From: Actinomycetes bacterium
GTDB lineage: Bacteria > Actinomycetota > Actinomycetes > Mycobacteriales > Mycobacteriaceae
DNA: 13,531 bases
Assembly (NCBI GenBank): GCA_023461275.1
Contig: JAEYMI010000006.1
Coordinates: 1 to 13,531 of the forward strand
Reading direction: 5' to 3'
Part shown: one piece after another, positions 13,469 through 13,531 of the stretch
Position numbering within the stretch: position 1 is the stretch's first letter
Layout: the number at the start of each line of letters is the position of its first letter
Position numbers and translations under genes: made by a program
The notes under the pieces: model-generated
The model's database searches: none
The model's input: the letters and a program-made list of their open reading frames with translations, nothing else
Told to the model about the DNA's origin: nothing

Positions 13469-13531
13469 CGCGCCCCCCCGAGGGGTCTGTCGCCCCCCCC
13501 CGCCCCCCGCCGGGGGGCCCGGGGGCCCGCC
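13469..13531. other. Unreliable GC-rich contig end after fadB
   Basis: The final 41 bases (13491-13531) contain only G and C, in runs of up to nine, with CCCCCC-GCC-GGGGGG (13503-13517) as an inverted repeat. CCCC-CGA-GGGG at 13475-13485 could be a real terminator after fadB. The rest mirrors the GC-only left end and is best treated as artefact. No gene is visible. Confidence 0.55.

Overview
The window looks like an ordinary chromosomal piece of a GC-rich actinobacterium, most likely of the order Mycobacteriales (Gordonia, Williamsia or Mycobacterium-like). The reasons are the very high GC, GTG and TTG starts, mycobacterial-type protein families, and a conserved neighbourhood. The genes xerC, viuB, dprA, yifB and yraN lie on the minus strand in the same relative order as M. 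tuberculosis Rv2894c-Rv2898c. The genus is an inference. The first 42 and last 41 bases contain only G and C and fold into hairpins, so the window is probably a whole contig with unreliable ends.

Region by region: 1-448 (minus) is the N-terminal part of a XerC-type recombinase running off the left edge. 554-1423 (minus) is a ViuB-type siderophore-interacting flavoreductase with an IdeR-like iron box upstream. 1569-2483 (plus) is a multi-pass DMT-like membrane protein and 2687-3256 (plus) a TetR regulator; this pair sits between viuB and dprA, which are neighbours in M. tuberculosis. 3334-6433 (minus) holds dprA, yifB/comM and yraN, a compact DNA-processing cluster. 6536-6862 (minus) is a small unrecognised protein. 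7054-13468 (plus) is a four-gene fatty-acid beta-oxidation operon: acyl-CoA ligase, acyl-CoA dehydrogenase, thiolase (FadA) and the hydratase/3-hydroxyacyl-CoA dehydrogenase chain (FadB). Together these can activate a fatty acid and run a full beta-oxidation turn.

The most interesting stretch is the divergent intergenic region at about 6850-7050. It contains a perfect match to the mycobacterial SOS (LexA) box, TCGAAC-N4-GTTCGA, at 6855-6870, at the start of the unknown small gene that precedes yraN-yifB-dprA. This suggests DNA-damage control of the small gene and possibly of the DNA-processing cluster. The same region holds two further inverted repeats and a pair of near-identical 22-base direct repeats 31 bp apart, plausible regulator sites for the beta-oxidation operon. 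A DnaA-box-like inverted pair lies between the small gene and yraN.

I see no CRISPR array, tRNA, rRNA, insertion sequence or phage genes. No gene cluster here looks like a wholly new enzymatic or defence system; the novelty is in the regulatory architecture.
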